A stretch of DNA of 64,000 nucleotides from Vibrio sp. S17_S38. Lineage in GTDB: Bacteria; Pseudomonadota; Gammaproteobacteria; Enterobacterales; Vibrionaceae. The DNA lies in contig NZ_JAAUWW010000011.1 in assembly GCF_014694375.1 (NCBI RefSeq), positions 62,001-126,000 on the forward strand, written 5' to 3'. Positions 39,683 to 50,806 of the stretch are shown here, piece by piece. A model generated the notes under the pieces. It was not told the DNA's origin, did no database searches, and saw only the letters and a program-made list of their open reading frames with translations. How positions within the stretch are numbered: the stretch's first letter is position 1; each line of letters starts with the position of its first letter. The position numbers and the translations under genes were made by a program.

Positions 39683-41053
39683 ATGTTTGATAATTTAACG
39701 GAACGACTATCCAGTACGCTGAAAAATATCAGCGGTAAAGGTCGACTAACAGAAGAAAATATTAAAGATACGCTGCGTGAAGTTCGTATGGCTCTACTTG
39801 AAGCCGACGTAGCATTACCTGTTGTTCGAGACTTTGTGAAACAAGTCAAAGAGCGGGCAGTGGGTATCGAAGTTTCTAAATCGTTAACACCAGGCCAAGA
39901 ATTCATTAAGATTGTTCAAGCTGAGCTTGAATCTATGATGGGAGCATCTAACGAAGCATTAAACCTTGCCGCTCAACCTCCCGCAGTCATTTTAATGGCT
40001 GGCTTGCAAGGTGCTGGTAAAACGACCAGTGTTGGCAAGCTTGCTAAATTATTAACAGAGCGTGATAAGAAAAAAGTCTTAGTGGTTTCTGTCGATGTTT
40101 ATCGCCCAGCAGCGATTAAACAATTGGAAACACTTGCCAGTGAAGTTGGAACCGATTTCTTCCCATCTAGCGCAGATCAAAAGCCGATTGATATTGCTAA
40201 TGCTGCAATTTCTCATGCTAAGAAGAAATTCTATGACGTAGTGATTCTTGATACCGCAGGTCGTTTAGCCGTTGATGAAGAAATGATGGACGAAATCAAA
40301 TCTCTTCATTCTGCAATCAATCCTGTCGAAACCCTGTTTGTTGTTGATGCAATGACAGGTCAAGATGCCGCTAATACAGCGAAAGCGTTTGGTGATACCT
40401 TACCGCTCACTGGTGTTATCTTAACCAAGGTTGATGGTGATGCTCGCGGCGGTGCTGCATTATCTGTGCGTCATGTTACAGGTAAGCCTATTAAATTCTT
40501 AGGTGTCGGTGAAAAAACGGATGCTTTAGAAGCTTTCCATCCTGAGCGTGTTGCTTCACGCATCTTAGGTATGGGCGATGTTTTATCTCTGATTGAAGAT
40601 CTTGAGCGCAGCGTCGATAAAGCCAAAGCAGAAAAAATGGCTAAAAAGTTCAAGCAGAAAAAAGGTTTTGATTTAGAAGACTTCCGCGAACAGCTTGGGC
40701 AAATGAAAAACATGGGCGGCATGGCTGGCATGATGACTAAACTGCCAGGTATGAGTAATTTACCAGCCAATGTTAAAGATCAAGTCGATGATAAAATGTT
40801 CAGCCAAATGGAAGCGATGATCAGCTCCATGACAATGAAAGAACGTGAACATCCTGAATTGATTAAAGGTTCTCGTAAAAAACGTATTGCAGCAGGTTCT
40901 GGTACACAAGTCCAAGACGTAAACCGCATGCTTAAACAATTCACCCAGATGCAGAAAATGATGAAAAAAATGCAAAAAGGTGGAATGAAAGGAATGATGC
41001 GCAACATGCAAGGAATGATGGGCGGTGGTGGTATGGGTGGATTTGGTCGATAA
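39683..41053 (+). CDS. ffh: Signal recognition particle protein Ffh
   Basis: The GTPase of the bacterial SRP; with 4.5S RNA it targets membrane proteins to FtsY and the Sec translocon. The N domain (about residues 1-90) is followed by the G domain with P-loop MAGLQGAGKTT, DTAGRLAVDE and TKVDGDARGGAAL. The methionine-rich M domain begins near residue 330 and ends in a flexible Gly/Met tail. The 456-residue length is normal. It is divergent from ypjD and upstream of the rpsP operon. Confidence 0.98.
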   Translation: MFDNLTERLSSTLKNISGKGRLTEENIKDTLREVRMALLEADVALPVVRDFVKQVKERAVGIEVSKSLTPGQEFIKIVQAELESMMGASNEALNLAAQPPAVILMAGLQGAGKTTSVGKLAKLLTERDKKKVLVVSVDVYRPAAIKQLETLASEVGTDFFPSSADQKPIDIANAAISHAKKKFYDVVILDTAGRLAVDEEMMDEIKSLHSAINPVETLFVVDAMTGQDAANTAKAFGDTLPLTGVILTKVDGDARGGAALSVRHVTGKPIKFLGVGEKTDALEAFHPERVASRILGMGDVLSLIEDLERSVDKAKAEKMAKKFKQKKGFDLEDFREQLGQMKNMGGMAGMMTKLPGMSNLPANVKDQVDDKMFSQMEAMISSMTMKEREHPELIKGSRKKRIAAGSGTQVQDVNRMLKQFTQMQKMMKKMQKGGMKGMMRNMQGMMGGGGMGGFGR

Positions 41054-41125
41054 GTAATTTGAATAGTGTGAAATGGTTCACATCTTTGAGTTGAAACGTT
41101 AAAATCAGAAAAATATCTAAAGCCC

Positions 41126-41153
41126 TTGCATTGACCCTGAATAAGAGTAAAAT
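41126..41153 (+). promoter_or_regulatory. Probable promoter of the rpsP-rimM-trmD-rplS operon
   Basis: TTGCAT (41126-41131), a 16-base spacer and TAAAAT (41148-41153). A structured leader follows, with GGGGC/GCCCC arms at about 41156-41186 and a TAAAGC/GCTTTA hairpin at about 41203-41220. AAAGCCC and GGGCTTT arms around the promoter could also form the ffh terminator. Confidence 0.5.
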
Positions 41154-41282
41154 TCGGGGGCTTTATTTTGGCACGAGGCCCCAAGTCATTTTTTAATTTA
41201 ACCTAAAGCTAATGGCTTTAAGTGAATTGAAAAACATTGTTTGGGGCTAATTTATTTTTTGAGAAAGCAAAAAGAGGACGAT

Positions 41283-41531
41283 ATGGTTACCATTCGTTTG
41301 GCACGTCACGGCGCTAAAAAGCGTCCATTTTACCAAGTTGTTGTAGCAGACAGCCGTTTTGTATCAACTGGCCGTTACATTGAAAATGTAGGTTTCTTTA
41401 ACCCTACAGCTCAAGGTCAAGAAGAAGGTCTTCGTTTAGACCTAGATCGTGTTAACCATTGGGTTGGTCAAGGCGCATCTTTATCTGACCGTGTTGCTAA
41501 ATTAGTTAAAGACGCTCAAAAAGCGGCTTAA
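41283..41531 (+). CDS. rpsP: 30S ribosomal protein S16
   Basis: A small-subunit protein bound to 16S rRNA. It begins [20 protein letters not shown], the family signature, and has 82 residues (E. coli 82). ATG 41283 is chosen over the in-frame upstream ATG because it follows AGAGGA and gives the usual start. It is the first gene of the rpsP-rimM-trmD-rplS operon, whose order is conserved widely. Confidence 0.98.
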   Translation: MVTIRLARHGAKKRPFYQVVVADSRFVSTGRYIENVGFFNPTAQGQEEGLRLDLDRVNHWVGQGASLSDRVAKLVKDAQKAA

Positions 41532-41580
41532 TACGAATTAGTGAATACAAAATTGAGTTGTTGGGTGAAAGGTCAAAGCT

Positions 41581-42114
41581 ATGAGTGAACAAAAAAACGA
41601 AAAAATTGTTGTAGGTAAGCTTGGTTCTTCTTACGGCATTCGTGGTTGGCTTAAAGTTTTTTCCTATACCGACAACGGCGAAAGTATTTTTGATTACGCC
41701 CCTTGGTTTATTAACCAAAAGGGTAAATTGGTTGAGTTCAAAGTAGAAAGCTGGAAGCGTCATAACAATGGTTATGTGTGTAAGCTGGAAGGTGTTGATG
41801 TGCGTGAAGATGCACAACCGTATGCCAATGTTGAAATCCTAATTGACCCTGTGTCATTACCTGAATTGTCAGAAGAGGAATTCTACTGGCGTGAGTTATT
41901 TGGTATGCAAGTTTTTACCACTAAAGGTTACCACCTTGGTGAGGTCACCGACCTAATGGAAACTGGCTCAAATGATGTTTTGGTAGTGAAAGCAAATCTT
42001 AAAGATGCTTTTGGCCAAAAGGAACGATTAATCCCGTACCTTGAAGAGCAAGTGATCAAGCATGTTGATCGCAATGCTCAACGGATCGAAGTTGACTGGG
42101 ATCCTGGATTCTAA
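41581..42114 (+). CDS. rimM: Ribosome maturation factor RimM
   Basis: Helps 30S head assembly by acting with S19 and the 16S 3' domain. The 177-residue protein has the N-terminal beta-barrel ([20 protein letters not shown]) and a C-terminal PRC-barrel with [15 protein letters not shown] and DVLVVKA. The ending EVDWDPGF is typical. It lies between rpsP and trmD. Confidence 0.97.
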   Translation: MSEQKNEKIVVGKLGSSYGIRGWLKVFSYTDNGESIFDYAPWFINQKGKLVEFKVESWKRHNNGYVCKLEGVDVREDAQPYANVEILIDPVSLPELSEEEFYWRELFGMQVFTTKGYHLGEVTDLMETGSNDVLVVKANLKDAFGQKERLIPYLEEQVIKHVDRNAQRIEVDWDPGF

Positions 42115-42161
42115 TCTTCTAATAAGAAGATGGACACTTAACAGAATAAGCGAGTAACGCG

Positions 42162-42917
42162 ATGTGGATTGGCATAATTAGCCTGTTTCCTGATATGTTT
42201 CGAGCCGTTTCTGATTTTGGTGTTACTGGTCAAGCGGTAAAGAAAGGCCTTTTATCATTAGAGACTTGGAATCCTCGTGATTTCACTCATGATAAACATC
42301 ACACAGTTGATGATAGGCCTTATGGTGGTGGCCCTGGTATGTTAATGATGGTTAAGCCTTTACGCGACGCCATTGAAGCAGCCAAACAAGCTTCACCGAA
42401 AACGGCGAAAGTTATCTATCTTTCACCTCAAGGTCGAAAGCTCGATCAACAAGGGGTTGAAGAATTAGCGATGAATGAGAACTTGATTCTTATTTGTGGT
42501 CGTTATGAAGGGGTAGATGAGCGCATTATTCAATCTTATGTCGATGAAGAATGGTCGATAGGAGATTTTGTAATGACGGGTGGGGAAATTCCAGCCATGA
42601 CACTCATTGATTCGGTCTCTCGGTTTGTTCCGGGTGTACTTGGGGATTTTGCGTCGGCAGAAGAGGATTCTTTTGCAAATGGTTTATTGGATTGTCCGCA
42701 TTATACTCGTCCTGATGTGTTGGATGGACAAGAAATACCAGCGGTATTGAAGTCTGGAAACCATAAGGATATTCGTCGCTGGCGATTACAACAATCGCTA
42801 GGCCGTACTTGGCTTAGAAGACCAGAGCTTCTGGAAAATCTAGCTCTGACTGACGAACAGGAACAATTGCTGGGGCATTTTATTAAGGAACAGTTGCTTG
42901 TTAAAAAGCGCGAGTAA
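42162..42917 (+). CDS. trmD: tRNA (guanine-N1)-methyltransferase TrmD
   Basis: Makes m1G37 in tRNAs that read CCN and related codons, preventing frameshifting. The SPOUT trefoil-knot region is visible: [20 protein letters not shown], then [13 protein letters not shown], and the lid with [13 protein letters not shown]. It has 251 residues (E. coli 255). It is the third gene of the rpsP operon. Confidence 0.98.
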   Translation: MWIGIISLFPDMFRAVSDFGVTGQAVKKGLLSLETWNPRDFTHDKHHTVDDRPYGGGPGMLMMVKPLRDAIEAAKQASPKTAKVIYLSPQGRKLDQQGVEELAMNENLILICGRYEGVDERIIQSYVDEEWSIGDFVMTGGEIPAMTLIDSVSRFVPGVLGDFASAEEDSFANGLLDCPHYTRPDVLDGQEIPAVLKSGNHKDIRRWRLQQSLGRTWLRRPELLENLALTDEQEQLLGHFIKEQLLVKKRE

Positions 42918-42981
42918 ATTAATAAGAAGCAAAGCAATAACCTATTATATTTAGCATCAGTTTAACCTAGGATATAAATAA

Positions 42982-43335
42982 ATGAGCAATATCATTAAGG
43001 CTCTTGAAGAAGAGCAACTAAAACAAAACATTCCTGCATTCGCACCTGGTGATACAGTTGTAGTTCAGGTTAAAGTTAAAGAAGGCGACCGTGAGCGTCT
43101 ACAAGCATTTGAAGGCGTAGTTATCGCTAAGCGTAACCGTGGCCTTCACTCAGCATTTACAGTTCGTAAAATCTCGAACGGTGAAGGTGTTGAGCGTGCT
43201 TTCCAAACTCACTCTCCAATGATTGATAGCATTGAAGTTAAGCGCCGTGGTGCAGTACGTCGTGCCAAATTGTACTACCTACGTGAGCGTTCTGGTAAGT
43301 CAGCTCGTATCAAAGAGAAGTTGGCTAAAAAGTAA
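42982..43335 (+). CDS. rplS: 50S ribosomal protein L19
   Basis: A large-subunit protein at the interface with the 30S. The 117-residue protein has the family core [20 protein letters not shown] and the C-terminal [20 protein letters not shown]. Last gene of the rpsP operon, followed by a strong terminator. Arginine is coded largely by CGT and CGC, the codons read by the amplified tRNA-Arg(ACG). Confidence 0.98.
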   Translation: MSNIIKALEEEQLKQNIPAFAPGDTVVVQVKVKEGDRERLQAFEGVVIAKRNRGLHSAFTVRKISNGEGVERAFQTHSPMIDSIEVKRRGAVRRAKLYYLRERSGKSARIKEKLAKK

Positions 43336-43357
43336 CGTACTCTGCGTTCTCATAGCT

Positions 43358-43389
43358 AAAACGGGTCCCATTTGGGGCCCGTTTTTTTT
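43358..43389 (+). terminator. Terminator of the rpsP operon
   Basis: Arms AAAACGGGTCCC and GGGGCCCGTTTT, GC-rich with a long T-run. Confidence 0.92.
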
Positions 43390-43435
43390 GCTTTTCATCT
43401 ATTATCAAACACGCTACATTGCCAACATATTTTAG

Positions 43436-44281
<846 letters not shown>

Positions 44282-44399
44282 TAGCTGAAAATTAACTGTG
44301 ATTGAGTGAGTGACGCAAACGATTTGGTAAACGATTGCATAAAAACTTAGTTTTTGAGCAAATATTCACTTTTGATCGCATTAGCACAGAGAGAATAGC

Positions 44400-44432
44400 T
44401 AAAAAAGATCTCAATTGGTGGGGTCTTTTTTT
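44400..44432 (+). terminator. Terminator after dapB
   Basis: Arms AAAAAGATCTC and GGGGTCTTTTT (two wobble pairs) are followed by more T. The remainder of the 562-base dapB-carA gap is very AT-rich. It holds a perfect 8-bp inverted repeat AAGTCAGT/ACTGACTT at 44611-44630 and the carAB promoters described separately. Confidence 0.75.
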
Positions 44433-44719
44433 ATTTTCAAACTTCAATAATCATATTTATTGATATTTTAACTTGAATTTTTGAGGGGTTAGTCTTATTT
44501 TTTGTGTTAGATGATTAAAATTCAATGTTATTTTTGGTTTTTTCTCCATTAAAGTGCAAGTTATTATATTTTCAGATATAAAGAGCATTTATTCGATCAT
44601 GGGAAACATAAAGTCAGTGCTTACTGACTTATACTGCCCACTTAAGATATGATTTCATCGTCTTTATAAAAAAAAACAAACAAAGTATCGTAAATGGTGC
44701 CTTTCTTTTTTGCTTAATG

Positions 44720-44748
44720 TTGACAGCTTAAGTTCACATCTCTAGAAT
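44720..44748 (+). promoter_or_regulatory. Upstream carAB promoter (P1-like)
   Basis: A perfect -35 TTGACA (44720-44725), a 17-base spacer and TAGAAT (44743-44748). It is the strongest sigma-70 match in the gap and would give a leader of about 90 bases. Confidence 0.75.
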
Positions 44749-44783
44749 AGCGCCAATTTATCTAAATTCCATAAAATGGCGAT

Positions 44784-44832
44784 TTGGTAAGACGAAAGCG
44801 AAAGCTTATGTATGTATTTTGAATATTTATTC
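44784..44832 (+). promoter_or_regulatory. Downstream carAB promoter (P2-like) with ArgR box
   Basis: TTGGTA (44784-44789), 17 bases and TATGTA (44807-44812) form a weaker promoter. An ARG-box-like sequence TGAATATTTATTC (44820-44832) sits over its start point. It matches the ArgR consensus TGAATwwwwATTCA except the last base. E. coli carAB has the same two-promoter logic, with ArgR acting on P2. Confidence 0.5.
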
Positions 44833-44843
44833 TGGAGGTTGTC

Positions 44844-45986
44844 TTGAATAATTCAGCACTGTTAGTCCTAGAAGATGGGACAGTGTTCCGCGGCCAATCA
44901 ATTGGAGCTTTTGGTTCCGCCGTGGGAGAAGTTGTTTTCAATACCTCGATGACGGGGTATCAAGAAATTCTTACCGATCCTTCCTATTCGCAGCAAATTG
45001 TTACTCTTACTTATCCTCATATTGGCAATACCGGAACTAACTCAGAAGACGAAGAATCTTCAGCCATTCATGCGCAAGGCTTAGTTATCCGTGACCTTCC
45101 TCTTATTGCTTCAAACTTCCGCAGTGAACAAACACTTTCTGAATACTTAAAATCACAAAATATTGTCGGCATTGCTGATATTGATACGCGTAAATTGACG
45201 AGATTATTGCGTGAAAAGGGCGCGCAGAATGGTTGCATCATTGCTGGTAACAATCTTGATGAAGCGCTTGCCTTAGCAAAAGCGAAAGAATTTCCTGGTC
45301 TTAAAGGAATGGATTTAGCAAAAGTTGTTTCGACCAAAGAAACGTACTCATGGAAACAAGGTTCTTGGACATTAACGGGTGGTTTGCCTGAAGCTAAATC
45401 CGATTCAGAGTTGCCTTTCCATGTCGTCGCTTACGACTTTGGTGCTAAACGTAATATTTTGCGTATGTTAGTTGACCGTGGCTGTCGCTTAACCGTTGTT
45501 CCTGCTCAAACTAGTGCGGAAGAGGTTCTGGCCTTAAATCCGGATGGCATCTTCTTATCAAATGGTCCTGGAGATCCAGAGCCTTGTACATATGCTATTG
45601 AAGCGACTAAGGTTTTCTTGGAAAAAGGTTTGCCTATCTTTGGTATCTGTTTAGGACACCAAATTTTAGCTTTAGCATCAGGTGCCAAAACCATCAAAAT
45701 GAAATTTGGTCACCACGGAGCGAATCATCCAGTTAAAGATCTTGATCGTGATGTTGTCATGATTACTTCTCAAAATCATGGTTTTGCCGCTGATGAAGCT
45801 ACATTGCCTAAAACACTACGAGCGACACATAAGTCATTATTTGATGGCTCTTTGCAGGGTATTCATCGTACAGATAAGCCAGCTTTTAGTTTTCAGGGGC
45901 ACCCAGAAGCAAGCCCAGGTCCACATGATGCTGCACCACTGTTTAATCACTTCATCGATCTTATTAAATCACATAAGCAAGCCTAA
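44844..45986 (+). CDS. carA: Carbamoyl-phosphate synthase small subunit
   Basis: The glutaminase subunit that feeds ammonia to CarB for pyrimidine and arginine synthesis. The start is TTG, placed 6 bases after TGGAGG, and the protein begins [16 protein letters not shown]. The N-terminal part has [16 protein letters not shown]. The class I amidotransferase domain has SNGPGDPEP, the catalytic cysteine in [10 protein letters not shown], and the His/Glu in [13 protein letters not shown]. It has 380 residues and lies 14 bases upstream of carB. Confidence 0.98.
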   Translation: MNNSALLVLEDGTVFRGQSIGAFGSAVGEVVFNTSMTGYQEILTDPSYSQQIVTLTYPHIGNTGTNSEDEESSAIHAQGLVIRDLPLIASNFRSEQTLSEYLKSQNIVGIADIDTRKLTRLLREKGAQNGCIIAGNNLDEALALAKAKEFPGLKGMDLAKVVSTKETYSWKQGSWTLTGGLPEAKSDSELPFHVVAYDFGAKRNILRMLVDRGCRLTVVPAQTSAEEVLALNPDGIFLSNGPGDPEPCTYAIEATKVFLEKGLPIFGICLGHQILALASGAKTIKMKFGHHGANHPVKDLDRDVVMITSQNHGFAADEATLPKTLRATHKSLFDGSLQGIHRTDKPAFSFQGHPEASPGPHDAAPLFNHFIDLIKSHKQA

Positions 45987-46000
45987 TTCGGAGTAGTAGC

Positions 46001-49000
46001 ATGCCAAAACGTACTGACATTAAAAGTGTTCTGATTTTAGGTGCTGGCCCAATCGTTATCGGCCAAGCCTGTGAATTTGACTACTCTGGCGCACAAGCTT
46101 GTAAAGCACTGCGCGAAGAAGGATACCGAGTTATTCTAGTTAACTCGAATCCAGCCACGATTATGACTGATCCTGAGATGGCTGATGCAACGTATATCGA
46201 GCCTATTCAATGGGAAGTTGTCCGCAACATTATCGCTAAAGAGCGTCCGGATGCGGTTTTGCCTACTATGGGCGGACAAACGGCATTGAACTGTGCGCTT
46301 GAGCTAGAAAAGCATGGTGTATTAGCTGAATTTAATGTCGAAATGATTGGCGCAACGGCTGATGCGATTGACAAAGCCGAAGATCGCTCTCGTTTTGATA
46401 AAGCAATGAAATCCATTGGTCTTGAGTGCCCTCGTGCAGATACAGCTAAAACCATGGAAGAAGCTTATAAAGTTCAAGAAATGGTTGGTTTCCCTTGTAT
46501 CATCCGTCCATCTTTTACGATGGGTGGTTCTGGTGGCGGTATCGCATATAACAAGGAAGAATTCGACGAAATTTGCCATCGTGGTTTTGATCTTTCGCCA
46601 ACTCACGAATTGCTTATCGACGAATCTTTGATTGGTTGGAAAGAATACGAAATGGAAGTGGTTCGTGATAAAGCGGATAACTGTATCATCGTATGTACGA
46701 TTGAGAATTTCGATGCAATGGGCATTCACACTGGTGATTCAATCACGGTTGCTCCGGCTCAAACCTTGACCGACAAAGAATATCAATTAATGCGTAACGC
46801 TTCTTTAGCGGTTTTACGTGAGATTGGCGTAGAAACAGGCGGTTCTAACGTTCAGTTTGGTATTAATCCAAAAGATGGCCGTATGGTTATCATCGAGATG
46901 AATCCACGTGTATCACGTTCATCGGCATTGGCATCTAAAGCGACCGGTTTCCCGATTGCAAAAATTGCTGCGAAATTGGCGATTGGCTATACGCTTGATG
47001 AATTGATGAATGATATCACAGGCGGTGCAACACCAGCCTCATTTGAACCGACAATCGATTACGTTGTGACTAAGATTCCTCGTTTTAACTTCGAAAAATT
47101 TGCTGGCGCGAATGATCGTCTAACCACACAAATGAAGTCGGTTGGTGAAGTGATGGCGATTGGTCGTAATCAGCAAGAGTCTTTGCAAAAAGCATTGCGT
47201 GGCTTAGAAGTCGGCCGTAATGGTTTTGATGAAATGGTCGATTTAGATGCACCTGATGCATTGACTAAAATTCGCCAAGAATTGAAAGAAGCGGGTTGTG
47301 ATCGTATTTGGTACATTGCCGATGCATTCCGTGCTGGCATGTCAGTCGATGGTGTTTTCAACTTAACTAACGTTGACCGTTGGTTCTTGGTTCAAATCGA
47401 AGAGCTGGTTCAACTTGAAGATGAAGTTAGAGCTGGTGGTTTCGCTGGTTTGAATGAAGATGTTCTACGTAAGATGAAGCGTAAAGGATTTGGTGATGCA
47501 CGTTTAGCGACTATCTTAGGTGTTGCAGAAGCTGAAATTCGCCGCGCTCGTGAGCAATTTAACATCCATCCGGTTTATAAGCGTGTTGATACTTGTGCTG
47601 CTGAATTTTCATCTGATACGGCATACATGTATTCTTCTTATGATGAAGAGTGTGAGGCCAACCCATCTGACCGTGACAAAATCATGGTGCTAGGTGGTGG
47701 TCCAAACCGTATCGGCCAAGGTATTGAGTTTGACTATTGCTGTGTTCATGCTTCTTTAGCGTTACGTGAAGATGGCTACGAAACCATTATGGTGAACTGT
47801 AACCCTGAAACAGTATCAACCGATTACGATACTTCAGACCGTTTATACTTCGAACCGGTTACTTTGGAAGATGTGCTTGAAATCGTACGTATTGAAAAAC
47901 CGAAAGGTGTGATTGTTCAATACGGTGGTCAAACACCACTTAAGCTTGCTCGTGCATTAGAAGCTGCTGGTGTACCTGTTATTGGAACTAGCCCAGATGC
48001 AATTGACCGCGCAGAAGACCGTGAACGATTCCAGACAGCGGTTGATCGCTTAGGTTTATTACAGCCAAAGAATGCAACTGTGACAACGATGGAACAAGCT
48101 CTAGAGAAATCGCGTGAAATTGGTTATCCATTAGTGGTTCGCCCATCGTATGTCCTCGGTGGTCGTGCTATGGAAATTGTTTACGATGAGCAAGATTTAC
48201 GTCGCTACTTCAATGAAGCGGTGAGCGTATCGAATGAATCTCCTGTACTTCTTGATTTATTCCTTGATGATGCGGTAGAAGTGGATGTTGATGCGATTTG
48301 TGATGGCGAGCGAGTTGTTATTGCTGGAATCATGGAGCATATCGAACAAGCTGGTGTTCACTCTGGTGATTCTGCCTGTTCTTTGCCTGCTTATACGTTA
48401 AGTCAAGAAATTCAAGATGTGATGCGTGAGCAAGTTGAGAAGCTGGCATTTGAGCTTGGTGTTCGTGGTCTAATGAATACACAGTTTGCTGTAAAAGATG
48501 GCAAAGTGTACTTAATTGAAGTTAACCCTCGCGCCGCGCGTACGGTTCCATTTGTATCGAAAGCGACAGGAGCACCGATTGCTAAGATTGCCGCTCGTGT
48601 TATGGCAGGGCAATCTCTTGAGTCTCAAGGGTTCACTAAAGAAATTATTCCACCATATTATTCAGTAAAAGAGGTGGTTTTACCTTTTAACAAATTCCTA
48701 GGTGTTGATCCGCTATTAGGGCCAGAAATGCGCTCTACAGGTGAAGTGATGGGAGTTGGTAAGACGTTTGCTCAAGCGTTTGCTAAAGCCGAACTTGGTA
48801 TTGGCAATGTTTATCCTGAAGGTGGACGCGCGCTTCTCTCGGTTCGAGAAGAAGATAAAAAACGTGTGGTAGAAGTTGCCAAGCAGCTAATCAAACTCGG
48901 TTACCAGTTAGATGCAACGCACGGTACTGCGGTTGTGCTAGGCGAAGCAGGCATTAACCCTCGCTTAGTGAATAAGGTTCATGAAGGTCGCCCTCATATT

Positions 49001-49231
49001 CTTGACCGTATCAAGAATAATGAGTACACCTACATTGTGAATACTGCGGCAGGTCGTCAAGCAATTGAAGATTCTAAGTTATTACGCCGTGGAGCACTGC
49101 AAGAAAAAGTGAACTATACCACGACACTTAATGCGGCATTTGCCACCTGTATGGCGCACAGTGAAGATAATCGTAGTACAGTAACATCGATTCAAGAACT
49201 ACATGAGCAAGTAAAAGCTTCTTTAGTGTAG
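46001..49231 (+). CDS. carB: Carbamoyl-phosphate synthase large subunit
   Basis: Makes carbamoyl phosphate from bicarbonate, ammonia and two ATP. The 1076-residue protein holds two homologous ATP-grasp halves. The first starts with [20 protein letters not shown] and the second, near residue 560, with [19 protein letters not shown]. The C-terminal allosteric domain contains [14 protein letters not shown]. The length matches E. coli (1073). It is followed by its own terminator. The carAB pair supplies both the pyrimidine and arginine pathways. Confidence 0.99.
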   Translation: MPKRTDIKSVLILGAGPIVIGQACEFDYSGAQACKALREEGYRVILVNSNPATIMTDPEMADATYIEPIQWEVVRNIIAKERPDAVLPTMGGQTALNCALELEKHGVLAEFNVEMIGATADAIDKAEDRSRFDKAMKSIGLECPRADTAKTMEEAYKVQEMVGFPCIIRPSFTMGGSGGGIAYNKEEFDEICHRGFDLSPTHELLIDESLIGWKEYEMEVVRDKADNCIIVCTIENFDAMGIHTGDSITVAPAQTLTDKEYQLMRNASLAVLREIGVETGGSNVQFGINPKDGRMVIIEMNPRVSRSSALASKATGFPIAKIAAKLAIGYTLDELMNDITGGATPASFEPTIDYVVTKIPRFNFEKFAGANDRLTTQMKSVGEVMAIGRNQQESLQKALRGLEVGRNGFDEMVDLDAPDALTKIRQELKEAGCDRIWYIADAFRAGMSVDGVFNLTNVDRWFLVQIEELVQLEDEVRAGGFAGLNEDVLRKMKRKGFGDARLATILGVAEAEIRRAREQFNIHPVYKRVDTCAAEFSSDTAYMYSSYDEECEANPSDRDKIMVLGGGPNRIGQGIEFDYCCVHASLALREDGYETIMVNCNPETVSTDYDTSDRLYFEPVTLEDVLEIVRIEKPKGVIVQYGGQTPLKLARALEAAGVPVIGTSPDAIDRAEDRERFQTAVDRLGLLQPKNATVTTMEQALEKSREIGYPLVVRPSYVLGGRAMEIVYDEQDLRRYFNEAVSVSNESPVLLDLFLDDAVEVDVDAICDGERVVIAGIMEHIEQAGVHSGDSACSLPAYTLSQEIQDVMREQVEKLAFELGVRGLMNTQFAVKDGKVYLIEVNPRAARTVPFVSKATGAPIAKIAARVMAGQSLESQGFTKEIIPPYYSVKEVVLPFNKFLGVDPLLGPEMRSTGEVMGVGKTFAQAFAKAELGIGNVYPEGGRALLSVREEDKKRVVEVAKQLIKLGYQLDATHGTAVVLGEAGINPRLVNKVHEGRPHILDRIKNNEYTYIVNTAAGRQAIEDSKLLRRGALQEKVNYTTTLNAAFATCMAHSEDNRSTVTSIQELHEQVKASLV

Positions 49232-49246
49232 TTTCCCCCAAATACG

Positions 49247-49283
49247 AAAGCCTATAGAGTGGTGACATTCTATAGGCTTTTTT
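49247..49283. terminator. Bidirectional terminator between carB and dacB
   Basis: Perfect arms AAAGCCTATAG and CTATAGGCTTT followed by T-rich sequence, between convergent genes. Confidence 0.9.
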
Positions 49284-49290
49284 ATTGGTA

Positions 49291-50703
49291 TTACTTTTGT
49301 GCTTGCTGAATCATATTTTGATAAAAGCTACGCTCAAAAACCGTTAGTGGAGGTAAGCCTTTTTGCTCTGGATCGGGGTAATAATCGGTAATGAGTTGTA
49401 CGAAGGTTGTTGTTGGTTTGCCTGATTTATTGAGTACAAAACCGGCCATATTATGAGTGGCAAATAATGATCCACTTTTCGCTATGATATTGCCTTTAAT
49501 CGGATCTTTACGCATGCTTGAACGATATTTTAGCGTGCCATTAATTCCTGATGTTGGCATTAATGACATGATGTCTAATTGATCATTATGCGTTTTTATA
49601 TAATCTAATACGGCAAGTAACTGGTTTGGGGTAATTCTATTATTTCGAGATAATCCTGATCCATCTTCGATCACCGCATTTTTTAAGTCTATATTGGCTT
49701 TTTCTAATAAAATCCGCTTAATCGCTTCGGTTCCATTTCTAAATGAACCTGCTTGATTGAAATACTGGGCTCCAATGGTTTTAGACAAGTTGTTCGCGTA
49801 TAAATTGTCAGAGTCTTTCAGCATATGTTCCAATAATTCAGAAAGTGGCTGAGATTGATGCTGAGCTAAGATTTCATCACTTGCTTGAGGTTCAATAGCT
49901 TGTTGAATTTTGCCTTTAAACGTAATGTTATTTGCTATCAATAATTGCTTTAGAACTAAAGCGCTATAGTTGAATGGGTTCTGTACGGCAAAGTTTAGTG
50001 GCAGTGGTTTATTTTGTTTAACTAAGCACCCTGAAAGTTGATATTGATTATCCAGTGTGGTCGATAAATCAAGATCGCAATATTGTTCTTTTTGCTGTTC
50101 TTTGGTGACAGCTTTAGCGGTCGTGGTAACGGATACAGGTTGATGTTTAGGTGTGAATACGCGAGTGGAACCATCGGCATTAGTGTAAATAGAAGCCATA
50201 ACACAGTTGCCATTTAACGTGATGGCGCTTGATACTGCGCTGTAGCAAACCCCAAGTATATCCCAAGGCCAGCCCACACCTTTTTCGTAACCAGTGAAAG
50301 CACTTTGATCAATAATTATGTCGCCAGAAATATTGGTAAGCTTGCTATCTTTTAAAAGGTTAACTAAATCTTGGCTAGTAAAGCTTGGATCTCCGCTGAA
50401 ACGTAAAACTACATCCTCGTTATGGCGCTCTAACGTTGTTTGATAAGTAAACTCGTTACCTAACTCTAACTTTGCCGCGAGCGCTGTGAATAGTTTTAAG
50501 GTACTGGCGGGTGGAAATAATTGATCGCTTTTAGTACTTGTTTTGACATTGCTTGTTTCGACAATGATACCAACCTGTGACGCGTTGGGGAGAATGTTTT
50601 GATCGGGCAGAACTGAGTGTTCAGGAAGTGTTTGGGCCACGCTTGATAGTGAAAAAAATGAGATGGCTAAAGTCAGCGTTGAAAGAAGCGTTGCGCGAAA
50701 CAT
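49291..50703 (-). CDS. dacB: D-alanyl-D-alanine carboxypeptidase/endopeptidase DacB (PBP4)
   Basis: A periplasmic penicillin-binding protein that trims and cleaves peptide cross-links in peptidoglycan. It has a signal peptide (cleavage near SVAQ, residues 21-24). The active site motifs are SxxK at S67-K70 (PASTLK), SxN in KDSDNLYANN and KSG in AKSGSL, standing for the usual KTG. It has 470 residues (E. coli 477). In V. cholerae, as I remember, dacB, ompU and greA are neighbours; the same order is present here with an extra porin. Confidence 0.96.
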   Translation of the reverse strand: MFRATLLSTLTLAISFFSLSSVAQTLPEHSVLPDQNILPNASQVGIIVETSNVKTSTKSDQLFPPASTLKLFTALAAKLELGNEFTYQTTLERHNEDVVLRFSGDPSFTSQDLVNLLKDSKLTNISGDIIIDQSAFTGYEKGVGWPWDILGVCYSAVSSAITLNGNCVMASIYTNADGSTRVFTPKHQPVSVTTTAKAVTKEQQKEQYCDLDLSTTLDNQYQLSGCLVKQNKPLPLNFAVQNPFNYSALVLKQLLIANNITFKGKIQQAIEPQASDEILAQHQSQPLSELLEHMLKDSDNLYANNLSKTIGAQYFNQAGSFRNGTEAIKRILLEKANIDLKNAVIEDGSGLSRNNRITPNQLLAVLDYIKTHNDQLDIMSLMPTSGINGTLKYRSSMRKDPIKGNIIAKSGSLFATHNMAGFVLNKSGKPTTTFVQLITDYYPDPEQKGLPPLTVFERSFYQNMIQQAQK

Positions 50704-50806
50704 AAGATGATATCCCTATAATTAAGTGGATTCAGTATAAACAAAAACGCCATCTTAAATAAGCTGGCGTGTGACATGTTATGGTGATTTTTAACTGAGC
50801 TTAGTC

